From NCBI GenBank assembly GCA_903813345.2, contig CAIIXF020000008.1, positions 10,567,278 through 10,631,277 of the forward strand: a DNA stretch of 64,000 nt, written 5' to 3'. Source of the stretch: Owenia fusiformis (taxonomy: Eukaryota > Annelida > Polychaeta > Sabellida > Oweniidae). A program made the position numbers and the translations under genes. Of this stretch, positions 42,901-54,900 are shown piece after piece (within the stretch, counting starts at the first letter, position 1; every line of letters begins with the position of its first letter). The notes under the pieces are model-generated. The model was given only the letters and a program-made list of their open reading frames with translations. It ran no database searches and had not been told where the DNA came from.

Positions 42901-45900
42901 AAATACTTTCTGACGGCACAAGGCTAACACTATTAGCACACTCTTGGTTACATGTATACAACATTTCGAAGAATATAATTAATCTGTAGTGTCAGAATCG
43001 CAAAAATAAGGAAAAACTTTGAATTTGACCTAGATTTTGACCTAGGCATTTTGGTGTCCAAATTTTAAAGCTAGATGGCTTTTGAGGTCCCATTCTTTTA
43101 AAAGCTTTCATTATATTTAGCTGAACTCAGTCTATATTTCGTATTTTTCACTTCAATAAAATCTTTTTTCCCATTGACTTAACATGGGCTCCAAATTTAG
43201 CGATTTTTGAGCTTTCAAAACGCCATAACTTCAGAACCGGAAGTCTGATCCAAATTTTGTTTTCAGATTCGGAATCCTGAGAAAATTTCCTATAAGACTA
43301 ATATCCTGGACATTTGATTCGGAGAACTTTTTTTTGGACCTCGTTTTCGGACACTGATATCTCGAAATCGGTTTGAGATATCAAAAAACTAAATCGACCC
43401 TAGATTTCCTACTTTTTTATAAGGAACACAATGAAAAAACAGGGGTTCGAAAATATTGAAGAACGACCGAGAAAATCGAAAAAAGTGACAAAGTACTGAA
43501 TTTGACCTAGTTCTTGACCTTTGACCTAGATAAAAATTTGACCCAATTTCCGAGGAACTAGATACTGGACCTAAATTAACCAAATGATTGACTTTACTAA
43601 AGACCTTATGGTTATTGAGAAAACTGGGATAGAAAAAGAATAATAAGAAGAAGAATAAGAATAAGAAAACTGACGAAAACAATAGACTCCAGATTTCATC
43701 TGGAGTCTAATAATAATAAGAAAACTGGCAAAAGCAATAGACTCCAGATTTTCAATCTGGAGTCTAATAATAATAATATGAAGAAAACTGGCAAAAGCAA
43801 TAGACTCCAGATTTTCATCTGGAGTCTAATAATAATAAGAAAACTGGCAAAAGCAATAGACTCCAGATTTTCAATCTGGAGTCTAATAATAAGAAAACTG
43901 GCAAAAGCAATAGACTCCAGATTTTCAATCTGGAGTCTAATGAGAAAACAGGCAAAAACAATAGACTCCAGATTTTCAATCTGGAGTCTAATAATAATAA
44001 CTAGACATGTAAATTGAACAAGTTCAATTTAAGACTCCAGATTTCAAACTTTTTTTAAGCTGAGTCATCCAGAACTTGTAAGCTGAGTCATTCAGAATAA
44101 GCTGAGTCAGCTAGAATATAGACATTTAGACAACTTTTAAGAAGGCTATCTTCGACTCTCAATTGGCTTAATATGGGGATATCATCATATCGACTTTTCG
44201 AGACTTCAAACCGCTATAACTATCTAACCAGAAGTTAGATCGAAATTTGGTTTAAAGTCCCCGTCTAAAGTTTGAAAATATTTTTTTATCATTCATTTAC
44301 TATTTGTCATGACTTAAAAAGTTATTCTAGAGATTTTTGAAAGAAAACAATTTTTTGAAAAAAAAGTTGTGAGCATTTCATTTTTCAAATATTCAAATTT
44401 CCCGCCATTTTTCAAAAAAAGTTGAAATTTTTAAATCATCAAATATTTCTTAATGCATTTCGAAAAAGATTATCTTTTTAACACCAATGCAAAGATTGAT
44501 CAAAGGACACACTATTTCAATAATAAAATGCCATATTTAATGGGCCACTTCAATGTTTTAGCATATCAAAAATATTTTGCACCATTAGTGATGTCACTAA
44601 GGTACCAAAAACTTTTTGAAAAAAATTGAATTTTTTTTTTCGACGTCAATCTTTTCTAATTATGCTAGACTTCAATAATATACCAATGTTGATTGTCTAA
44701 CCAGGTTAAAAGGAAGAATATATTATGTTTTAGATATCATTGTACCATTGGTTTCTATGAGAACTAGAATTTTTAAATGCATTTTCTCGGAACCATTTTC
44801 ATGCACTGATAAGTTCATTTCTCGCTTATTTATGAACCGATTTTCTTAATTTTTTCGGCAAAAAACATGTGAGGATGAATGCTATGCATTGGTATGAGTT
44901 GTTGCTAATTAAAAGATATGTGTGACCTCTAAAAGTTAGTTTTAAACAAATTCACAAATTTTGGAACAAAAAGTCTATCAAAAACCACTTTTTGAAATTT
45001 AAAAAAAAAGTTTCACATATCACACTTTGATAACATTGGGTAAGACTACAATATAAGCCAAAGTGGTTTAAACTTTAGATGGGGACTTTAAAGATTCTGA
45101 TTCCTGAGAAAATTCTACCCTTAATTCATAACTCATACGTTAAATTTGGAGAATTTTTTATTTTGACCTACATTTCGGACACCATATCTCAAAAGTGGGT
45201 CAAAAAGCTTTCTGACGGCAAAGGCTAACACTATAAGCACACTCTTTGCTAACTGTATACAAAATTTTGAAGCAAGTCCAAATTTTAAAGCTAGATAGCC
45301 TTCGAGGTCCCCTCCTTTTATAGGCTTTTAGAATACTAAGCTGTACTTAGTCTATATCTGGTATTTTACATTTCAAAAAAATCCTTTTTCTCATTGACAT
45401 AACATGGGGCACCAAATTTAGCGATTTTTGAGCTTTCAAAACGCCATAACTTTCGAACCGGAAGTCGGATCGAAATTTTGTTTGCAGATATGGATTCCTT
45501 AGAAAATTCTACCCTTAATTCATAACTCATACGCTGAATTTGGAGAACTTTTTATTTTGACCTACTTTTCGGACACCATATCTCAAAAGTGGGTCAAAAA
45601 ACTTCCTGACGGCAAAAGGTTAACACTATTAACACACTCTTTGCTACCTGTCTACAAAATTTGGAAGCAAATCATTAAAGTGTAGTGTCAGAATCGCAAA
45701 AAAAAGTTAAAACTATAAATTTGACCTAGATTTTGACCTAGGCATTTTGGTGTCCAAATTTTAAAGCTAGGTAGCTTTTGAGGTCCCCTTCGTTTATAGG
45801 CTTTCATTATCTTAAGCTGTATTCAGTCTATATTTAGTATTTTACACTTTAAAAAAATCTTTTTTCCCATTGACTTAACATGGGGCACCAAATTTAGCGT

Positions 45901-48900
45901 TTTTTAGCTTTCAAAATGCCATAACTTCCGAACAGGAAGTCGGATCGAAATTTGGTTTGCAGATTTGGATTCCTGGAAAAATTCTACATCTTTTTCATAG
46001 CTCACACATTCAATTTGGAGGATGTTTAGTCGTGACCTACATTTCGGACGCCATATCTCAAAATCGGTAAGAGTAATCAAAATTCTGATGTCATATCTTT
46101 GATTCGCCTTTTTCTAAGCTACACAATGGAAAAAAGATGAAGGAGTTACGAAGAATATTGACGAAGATATGATGAAGAATGTTGAAAATGTAAGATTTGA
46201 CCTAGTTCTTGACCTATGATCTAGATAAAAATTTGACCTAATTTCCCCGAAAGCCAGATACATTCCCTAGTCAACCATGTAGGTTGGATTAAGTAAGATG
46301 TTATAGTTGGAGAGAAAATCTGTTAGGAGGAAGAAAGAAAGAAAAAAGAATAAGAAAACAGGCAAAAACAATAGACTCCAGATTTTCAATCTGGAGTCTA
46401 ATAAGAAAACTGGCAAAAGCAATAGACTCCAGATTTTCAATCTGGAGTCTAATAATAACTAGAGGCATATGTGCATGGCATGGGCAATTTTACTATGAGG
46501 AAGAAAGGCTCATATTCTGTCAAAACATTGAAATAAATGAGTTCTTACAAACTTGATGCCAAAAGCATGTCGTCCACTTTCGTTTGTGGGACGTGTTGAG
46601 AATGAGGCGTGAGAATGAGACTACAAAAATCACTTGGTGTGGATAATGAGAGCTATGTGTCTTTGATTTAACGCTACTTAAACATGTTAAATTGGCGATT
46701 TTTGAGATATCAAACTATTGGCATCTAATTAATTTGGCATTTTAAAGGGGATAAATCTCATATCTATGTATTTAATCAAGATACTTATTATTGGTGTTGT
46801 TCATTAAAAATGTCTTCTTATATTTCTAAATTTAAACGGCCCCATCCATTATATTTCTTACAACCGGAAGTGTGCTGAAAGAAAAACATGTCAAATTCCT
46901 CAGGATTTTGGCGATTATTTAATTTGGCGATTTTTTTAACTCCCCTTTGCCAAATTAGTCTGCTCACCAAATGAAAGACAAATACAGTAACTGAAATGTA
47001 TAACCTTGGTTTTCAGTTATACATCAGTATTCATCAGTTTGTATGCCAGAAATCACTTAATTCAAATTATTTTATGGCGACAGCAACTTACTTATTAAAT
47101 TGCGCTAGGCCTTAGTAATTTTGAGTACTTCATACCCAGGTCCCTTCAAAAAATGGGGTACAAATAATTATTTTGGGGTACAATGCATGTACAATGCATT
47201 GCAAGTCGTTCCTGTTTACCTTCTTCTGAGGCCTCCACAAAGTCCCTGTAACTTACCTTCCATGGCTAAGGTACCATCCATGGAATCTCCCTCTCCCAAA
47301 CACCCCAATATTGTTTCATCTTTCAACTTTAGAATTTAGCTCTCGAGACTAAACTGTAGCTCAAATTATAATATCATGAAAAAACATAAATCAAGGAGTC
47401 ATGAACATCTGTAGCCTTCTCGATGTGCCACGCCCACCCTGAAGTGTGGTGATGTGGAACGGCACTTATTATTATCAATTTTTGACGCGAGTTTTACACA
47501 AATAACCTGCCTAAATAAATTCCTGAGTGTTTTAGGATTCTTTTATGTTATTGAATCTCCGATCAAAAAAGTTAATCGGCACAGAACGAAGAAATTATCA
47601 TTTTTCATCGGAGGTTTGACTATGGACGGGGAATCCCCTTATGACATCCGGGTATGGTGCTTGCATCAGATTGCTGCAGTCGGTAGGCACTAAATAGCTG
47701 TGGTTATTTGAATGCAGTCCCACCGATTCAAGTGGCCATTCGAAATATTTAAAAAGAATCTAACATGGTAACCATCTATATTAGGGTTGATTGTCTCCAT
47801 TTACCATGAACAAGTTGATTCCTCACGGCTGTACAGTGCAGATTATAAAATAATCGATCAATTCACACGAATGGTCCTGCGGAAAAAATTCTGCAGCTAT
47901 ACCCTGTTTAGCCGCATACGTTTGCTACAAGAATTTTGATTGGCTTAATAACCGGAAGACAAATATTATGCACGAATCAGATTGATCGTTATGTTACGCT
48001 GTTAGAGAGCGTGCTTAAGTTTTTAATTTTTGTTTTTTGGTTGTTTTTGGTATTATTTCATCGGTACATTTGGGGGATATGATTTTTGCGTACATGATAC
48101 GTAAGATGTGTTGCAGTTTTGCGTGAAGATGAAATTAACTGCGTAAAAAACGCGAAAAAAAGCGTTAACGCCACGGACGTCAAGTAAGTTTCTGGCGAAA
48201 GCCGGAGCATAGATTATTTAGAGGACTGGAAACCAGAATGACCTACCTTTTTATTTCCCGAATCTCCCCTGAAATTAGCTCATCTTGGTGACTGTAACCT
48301 GTATATCTGTATTAATAGAGTCTTTTTGTATCGCATCTGCCTCAATTTTAAAGTTTAATTGGTATCTTTAATATGATTTCACTGTTTTTGTGGACTGGTA
48401 CGATTAAGCCAAGCAAATGGCAGCTGATTTGTTCAAAGTACTTTTAGTACTAATTATCGCAAATGACAATAATTTTGGAAACAAAATTATACTAAATAGA
48501 TTACTAAGCATCTAAGGTAAGTAAAACTAGATGAACAACTGAGTCAATAGTGAGAAATAGGCCAAAATGAACTGCCAGAATTGAAATAGACTGCCATCTT
48601 GTTTCCAGTCCTCTAAATAATCTATGCTCCAGCTTTTGCCAGAAACATACTTGACGTCCGTGGTTAACGCGAACCTAGTTTTTCCTCTATAATTTCCCAA
48701 CACCATAACTTTCCATCTGGTCCACACTTGCAGTATCGATCAAAACATCTTTTTGGTAGATATGCACCAAACCGATATTTAATCCCATCCTTGTAACATG
48801 GTTTGCAGTAGATACCTGAAAATAATACTTGATAATTAGATAGTAATATTATAGGATTATATTTTTACTCAATTAATTTGAGTGATGGTTGCAGAGCCAG

Positions 48901-51900
48901 TGGTCAATTTTGAATTTGAATTTGCTATATTTTTTAACTAAGATGTGTGGGTCTTCAGTTGTATCCAGTTGTATATATTTGACACCTAGTAGAAAGTATA
49001 TGGGGAAAATACTTTTGTAGCTATACCTGAATCAAACACCTTAATCTATTTTTGGTCATTTTTGTAGAAGTGAATGAAATTTATTTGCAATTAAACAATT
49101 TGCAATTGTATATATAGATCTATATTAGAGCTCTTTTATGCATATACATGTATTATGCAAATTATGTCATTTACATATTCTTTATTTTATGTAAGAAGTA
49201 CAGTATATTCATTTGAACATGTATTAATTTGATGTGAAAAGAGGTAACTTTAATATTTCCCAAAGAATGCAACTATAATATTTCAAAACTCACATTTTGG
49301 ATAGGTTCTGGGTGAGGTCCTCATAGTAGTTGTTGTTGTTTTTTCACATTCTGTGGGTGTCACAACACGTCCCATGAACAGAATTGCCTTTGTGTTTTCA
49401 TCAGCAATAACAAACAAGAATGGATGGTCAGCTCTAAACTTCTTTGGTGGATCTAGATTTATACTAGTTGTTCCGACTGTTATTGCAGTAGCTGCCGAAG
49501 CCTCTGTGCCTGAAATAAAAACAAAATTTTGAGCCATTATTGAAATGATAATAATCATAATTTTCATATACATGTACAATATTTGAGTAACAATTTATGT
49601 ACTTTTATTATATCACTATCTAGCTAGCGACAGTAGGATTGGTCAAAACTGGGTCACTTGTCGTGGGATATCTGGCGATATTCAATGGCAATGCTAATCA
49701 GATATCGCACGCTCCCGGGAATTTTCAAAGAATTTGTTTTCGTTAAGTGTAAATAATTTAGTTCAGTGTAAGTCAAAATGGCAGACGAACCGAATAGATT
49801 CATAAAAATATCTGAAGACGAAAAGTTGATGTTATTAGAGAGTGTACATGCAGACAATACAAAAAGGTAATATTAGGGATGTTTAGCTAGACAGTGACAT
49901 AATAAAACAAATATTTCACTCTATTTTCGGTGAATACCTGTAGCACTTTCACAAGGTGATATTCCACTTGCCCTTGGGGCTTCGTGGAATATCACTTGTG
50001 AAAGATGTACAGGTATTCACCTCAATAGAGTGAAATATTTGTTCAGTATTACATAAGTGTCCCTTTGATCACCCTTTACAATATTTGAAAAAAAATTTAC
50101 TTTACCTTCTTCATTCACTTCTACAAAGGCCTTGTGTATTACATCGCTAACTGACAGGTTGTATTGACTCATTTCTGTTATACCATTAGGTTCAAATATA
50201 GCCTGCATACCCAATGATTTAAGGATGTTTTTCACACTAAAGCTGTATTCGAAGGTGAAGCGTGGAAGCCAGACTTTAACTTCCTCTTCTTCGACATGAT
50301 ATAGAACCTTCATAAGCTTCCAATAATTATCTCCCTTTATGGCTGCCTCCAGTTTGGCCAGGCCATACTTAGTATTGGGGAGAATTACATACATGCTTAG
50401 TTTTCTTTTCGCTTCACAATCATATGGCAACTTCAGAACCTTAGAATCTAGTTCTTTACTCTTGCTGAACCCAAATGTTTTAGATAAATTGTACATCATA
50501 TTAACACAAATACCTGAACCACCTGGACCATAGAAGGAAGCTTGTTTAGTCTTTTCAGGCAGAAATGGTGTTTTCCATAGTCCTTTGAAGTAGATAGCAT
50601 TAACAATTACCATGGCTGTTGTATCATCAACTGCTCCTTTTGGAATAAGATCTTTTATTTTGTCATTAGTCTTATTTTCAACCCATTCATTAATAGCAAG
50701 TCGAACAGTTTCATATGCATTCAGGAAGTCAACCTCATCGATCTTTGCATCATAATAAGTCTTAACATCATCTAGGTACTTTTGAACAAATGGGTGTGTC
50801 TGTTCAGCAAAGATTCCATTGGCTGAAAGGAGAGTGCAATTGACTGATGACACATACAATTGGTCAGCTAGCTTCTTCAATGTTGGATGCAGAAGAGTTG
50901 GTTGCTCCTCAACAAATGTTCTCATTCTCATGGCTGTTATCATTTCCTGTTCTGTCTTACCACTTGTTCCCAACATTGTAATCGCTAAGGCCGTTGTTAT
51001 ACTGATTGGTCCTAAAAATAGGTTTCCCGGCTCCTCATTTCCTTCCGTGCTTGCTTCCTCTAGGACCTTGTTGTAGATGTCTATAGCGAAGTTATTATGC
51101 CTAGCAGCTATCTGATCTACTAGTGAATTGTGGACTATCCCACAGCATAGCAGCAATAGGGTTACCCTAATGGTGCCACTCTTGAATTTCTCCATAACAA
51201 GAATTGTATTCTCCTACCAATTGCTATGATATGAATACAATATATACGGGATAAATAGAACAATCTGTTAATGTTTTGATCTTTGCAATTTGATAATATT
51301 TTATACATGAATCATATTTTATACCCAGCATTAAAAGTGATGTCCTATTTAATGCTAAACATAAAAAGTGATATCCCATTTTATGCTCATCTTAAAAATG
51401 ATGTCCCATTAATGCTCATCATAAAAAGTGATATCCCATTTTATGCTCAGGTTAAAAATGATGTCCCATTAATCAGCATAAAAAGTGATGTACCATTTTA
51501 TTCCTGCATGATAGTAATAATGCTTTTTTAACACTTAACCATAATTGCCCCATTGTATATTACATTATAATGTAGTAGATGTAGGTGTATATTTACCTGT
51601 TTCCTTAAGTTGTTTCTAATGACTTCCACCCAATGTGTACTTTATATTAAAGCATTGCATGAGATGTCTGTCACAAAACAAAATGCTGATGCATAGTGAT
51701 TGTTATTTTCTGTTGGTTCAAGTAGAATGTCAAATAATGTTCCTGGTTTAATTAAGCCTGGATTTAATATCATATGTACTTGCCATTTGCAAGTTATGAC
51801 CGGGATGGCATTTTATATAAAACCACAACTAAAATGCTAATAGGGCATGGTGAAGAATTTTAGATATTTCATTCATATCAACATTTCAGTGATATTCCAC

Positions 51901-54900
51901 ATTACCCTTTCAATTAATTTTGTAGATAAACGACATGTACACTCAAACAAAGCAGTTTACTGTAGCATATCATATACAAATGGCCATGTGGGACAACTTG
52001 TAGACATATTTTTGCATTAATTCAACATACAAACCCACATGTAAAATGTCTCAAGGTAATTTACCTTTTAAAAAGTCATATGTAATAAATAGAATAAATA
52101 TTTATTGAAATTCTTTATAAACAGGATCGGCCAAAACATTCAAATTTTTTATTTGACATTAGACACTTTTTAATAATGCATATATTTTAGGATATTTTTA
52201 AGGAGATTAGGGAATCACTCTTACAATTTTTCCTGAAATAGGAAAAATAAATCTAGGTGTCTCAAGAATGATAGGCACTGTATCTTCATAATGATATTCA
52301 AAGCAATAAGTTTACACTGGTATAAGCCTAATTGAAATCAAGCAAAATTAAAAATGTTGACCTTTTTGGCCCACCTTGCATACTTTTTAGACAGAATAAA
52401 TTAGCATAAATAAGCTTCTTTTTTGCCTCCTTTGCATTTTCTTTTTCCATTTTTGCACTTGCATCTTCTTGGACCACATTTGCGTGTCTCAGGTAGCCTC
52501 TGACCGTGTCTGTATGTAACCCCATCAATGATACATGCTAAAATTGAAATTTCTCTTTTTATTCCTCGGCTCAATAACTTGTGCTTCTTTGTTAGTTTTT
52601 TGATTGGTTTCTTTGATGACACATATGATGTCATAATTAAGTGGCTTTTGGCTTGGTACTAGTATATGAAACTACCATAGCAGTATATACAAGTCGTTCA
52701 ATTTGGCTATGTTTATATTTGGCACTGTAGTTGTTGTCATAGTAACATAGTAAGGTTCAGCGGAGCGAATCATAATATCACAAATTAAAATTGTTTCTAT
52801 AGGAAAAATCTTTTTACATGATTTCTGATCAACTTATTTTGCTATAAAACTTTTAGCAAGCAATTTCTATGAGCAAAATTACCTTTACCGGATTTTCTCG
52901 CATATACGCCCCCCTAAATTTAGGCCCATGGGCCAAAAATCAAATGTAGAAGCGAGAAAATCCGGTACTTTACAATCTGTACATGTTACCATGTACTCAT
53001 TAATGTTAAATGATGTAACATAAATATTGCTCAAAAAATGCTGCTTTTAAAACTCACATCTTGGATAGGTTCTGGGTGTGGTCCTCATAGTAGTTGTTGT
53101 TGTTTTTTCACATTCTGTGGGTGTCACAACACGTCCCATGAACAGAATTGCCTTTGTGTTTTCATCAGCAATAACAAACAAGAATGGATGGTCAGCTCTA
53201 AACTTCTTTGGTGGGTCCATGTGTATACTGGTTGTTTCTATTAATATTATTGCAGTAGCTGCCGCAGCCTCTGTACCTAAAAAGTCATTATTGAGAGACT
53301 AAGAATTGTTATGATAAGAATAACTCAAACACCAGTTATTAAATGTTGGACCTCTACTCAGACAGAATTTCTAAAATGATGATGGTGTCATGTCAAGAAT
53401 GTAGATTTTGCCAAAAAGGGACAAAACCAGATCAATATAATATTTGGAAAATAATATTTACTTTTATCGTATGATCTGTAAAATGAAGCCCTCTGATTGG
53501 TCAGTTCTTGTGCTGTGACCATCTGTATTGCTACTGAGATTGTCCCCGTTGATCATCTCCGTTGCAATACAGAAAACATTGGTATGGAGGAGGCAATCTC
53601 AGTAGAAATACAGAGGATAACACAATAAAAACGTTATTGAATGATTTGAAGTGCAATACAGGATATATTCTGTCTCTATGTTCTGTATTGGCACTCGACT
53701 TCGTTTCGTTCCAATACGGAATTTCTCGAGTAGAATATATCCTGCATTGCACTTCAAATCATTCAATAACTTATATTATCGTATGATCTGTAAAATGAAG
53801 CCCTCTGATTGGTCAGTTCTTGTGCTGTACCAATCTGTATTGCTACTGAGATTGTCCCCGTTGCTCATCTCCGTCGCAATACAAAAAATATTGTTACGGA
53901 GGGGACAATCTGAGTATCAATACAGAGGATCACACGATTAAAGCGTTATTGAATGATTTGAAGTGCAATACAGGATACATTCTGTCTCGATATTCTGTAT
54001 TGGCACTCGACTTCGTCTCGTTCCAATACGGAATTTCTCGAGCAGAATATATCCTGTATTGCACTTTAAATCATTCAATAACTTATAGTATTTACCTTCT
54101 TCATTCACTTCTACAAAGGCCTTGTGTATTACATCGCTAACTGACAGGTTGTATTGACTCATTTCTGTTATACCATTAGGTTCAAATATAGCCTGCATAC
54201 CCAATGATTTTAGGATGTTTTTCACACTAAAGCTATATTCGAAGGTGAAGCGTGGAAGCCAGACTTTAACCTCCTGTTCGTTAGTTGATGATAGAAGCTT
54301 GGCAACCTTTCCATAGTTATCTCCTATGGCTTCCTCCAAGTCTGGCAGGCCATCCATAGCATTAGGGAGTATAACGTACATGCTTAGTTTCCTGTTCTCT
54401 TCACAATCATATGGTAGTTTTAGTACTTTAGAGTCTAGTTCTTTACTCTCAGTGTACCCAAATGTGTTAGATAGATTGTACATCATATTAACACAAATAT
54501 CTGAACCACCTGGACCATAGAAGGAAGCATGTTTAGTTTTTTGAGGCAGAAATGGTGTTTTCCATAGTCCTTTGAAGTAGATAGCATTAACAATTACCAT
54601 GGCTGTGGTATCATCAACTGCTCCTTTTGGAATAAGATCTTTTATTTTGTCATTAGTCTTATTTTCAACCCATTCATTAATAGCAAGTCGAACAGTTTCA
54701 TATGCATTCAGGAAGTCAACCTCGTCAATCTCTGCATCATAATAAGTCATAACATCATCTAGGTACTTTTGAACAAATGGGTGTGTCTGCTCAGCAAAGA
54801 TTCCATTGGCTGAAAGTAGGGTGCAATTGACTGATGATACATACAATTGGGCAGCTAGCTCCTTGAATGTTGCATGAAGAAGGCCTGGCTCCTTATCTAC

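Larger units (their letters stand above)
16140..46455. repeat. 30-kb array of ~18 composite repeat modules
   Basis: Each module starts aataactaga, then a hairpin (aaattgaac, a 2-3 base loop, gttcaattt) and agactccagat. A variable minisatellite follows, then two to four diverged units of roughly 0.5 kb (core ctcaaaagtgggtcaaaata), and a tail with tgacct half-sites and gagaaaactgg. Heads lie at about 16169, 17815, 19734, 21327, 22918, 24813, 26480, 27766, 29632, 31054, 33056, 34473, 36060, 37801 (truncated), 39558, 40432, 42220 and 44011. Modules 19734-21326 and 21327-22917 are nearly identical. The design (terminal hairpins, tandem core, ATA microsatellite) recalls non-autonomous Helentron-like elements; this is a hypothesis. 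Open frames of 60-98 codons in it are not genes. Confidence 0.85.

Noticed and set aside
17215-43682. Recurring 60-98 codon frame with the peptide [20 protein letters not shown]
   Set aside because: It follows the repeat unit, is broken by stops or frame changes in many modules, has no stable start, and has no recognised domain. Coding selection would need a codon-position test across all copies.
43665-43992. CRISPR-like regular palindromic repeats
   Set aside because: The spacers are near-identical and the context is an intron of a eukaryotic gene, so these are hairpin repeats of a transposon type.
50017-50105. Extension of the serpin A exon 1 frame past 50106
   Set aside because: Same reason: a donor at 50105 conserved in both paralogues, and non-serpin sequence beyond it.
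53938-54095. Extension of the serpin B exon 1 frame to a stop at 53938
   Set aside because: It runs over a canonical donor into a palindromic intronic repeat, and the reactive-loop exon lies downstream in matching phase.
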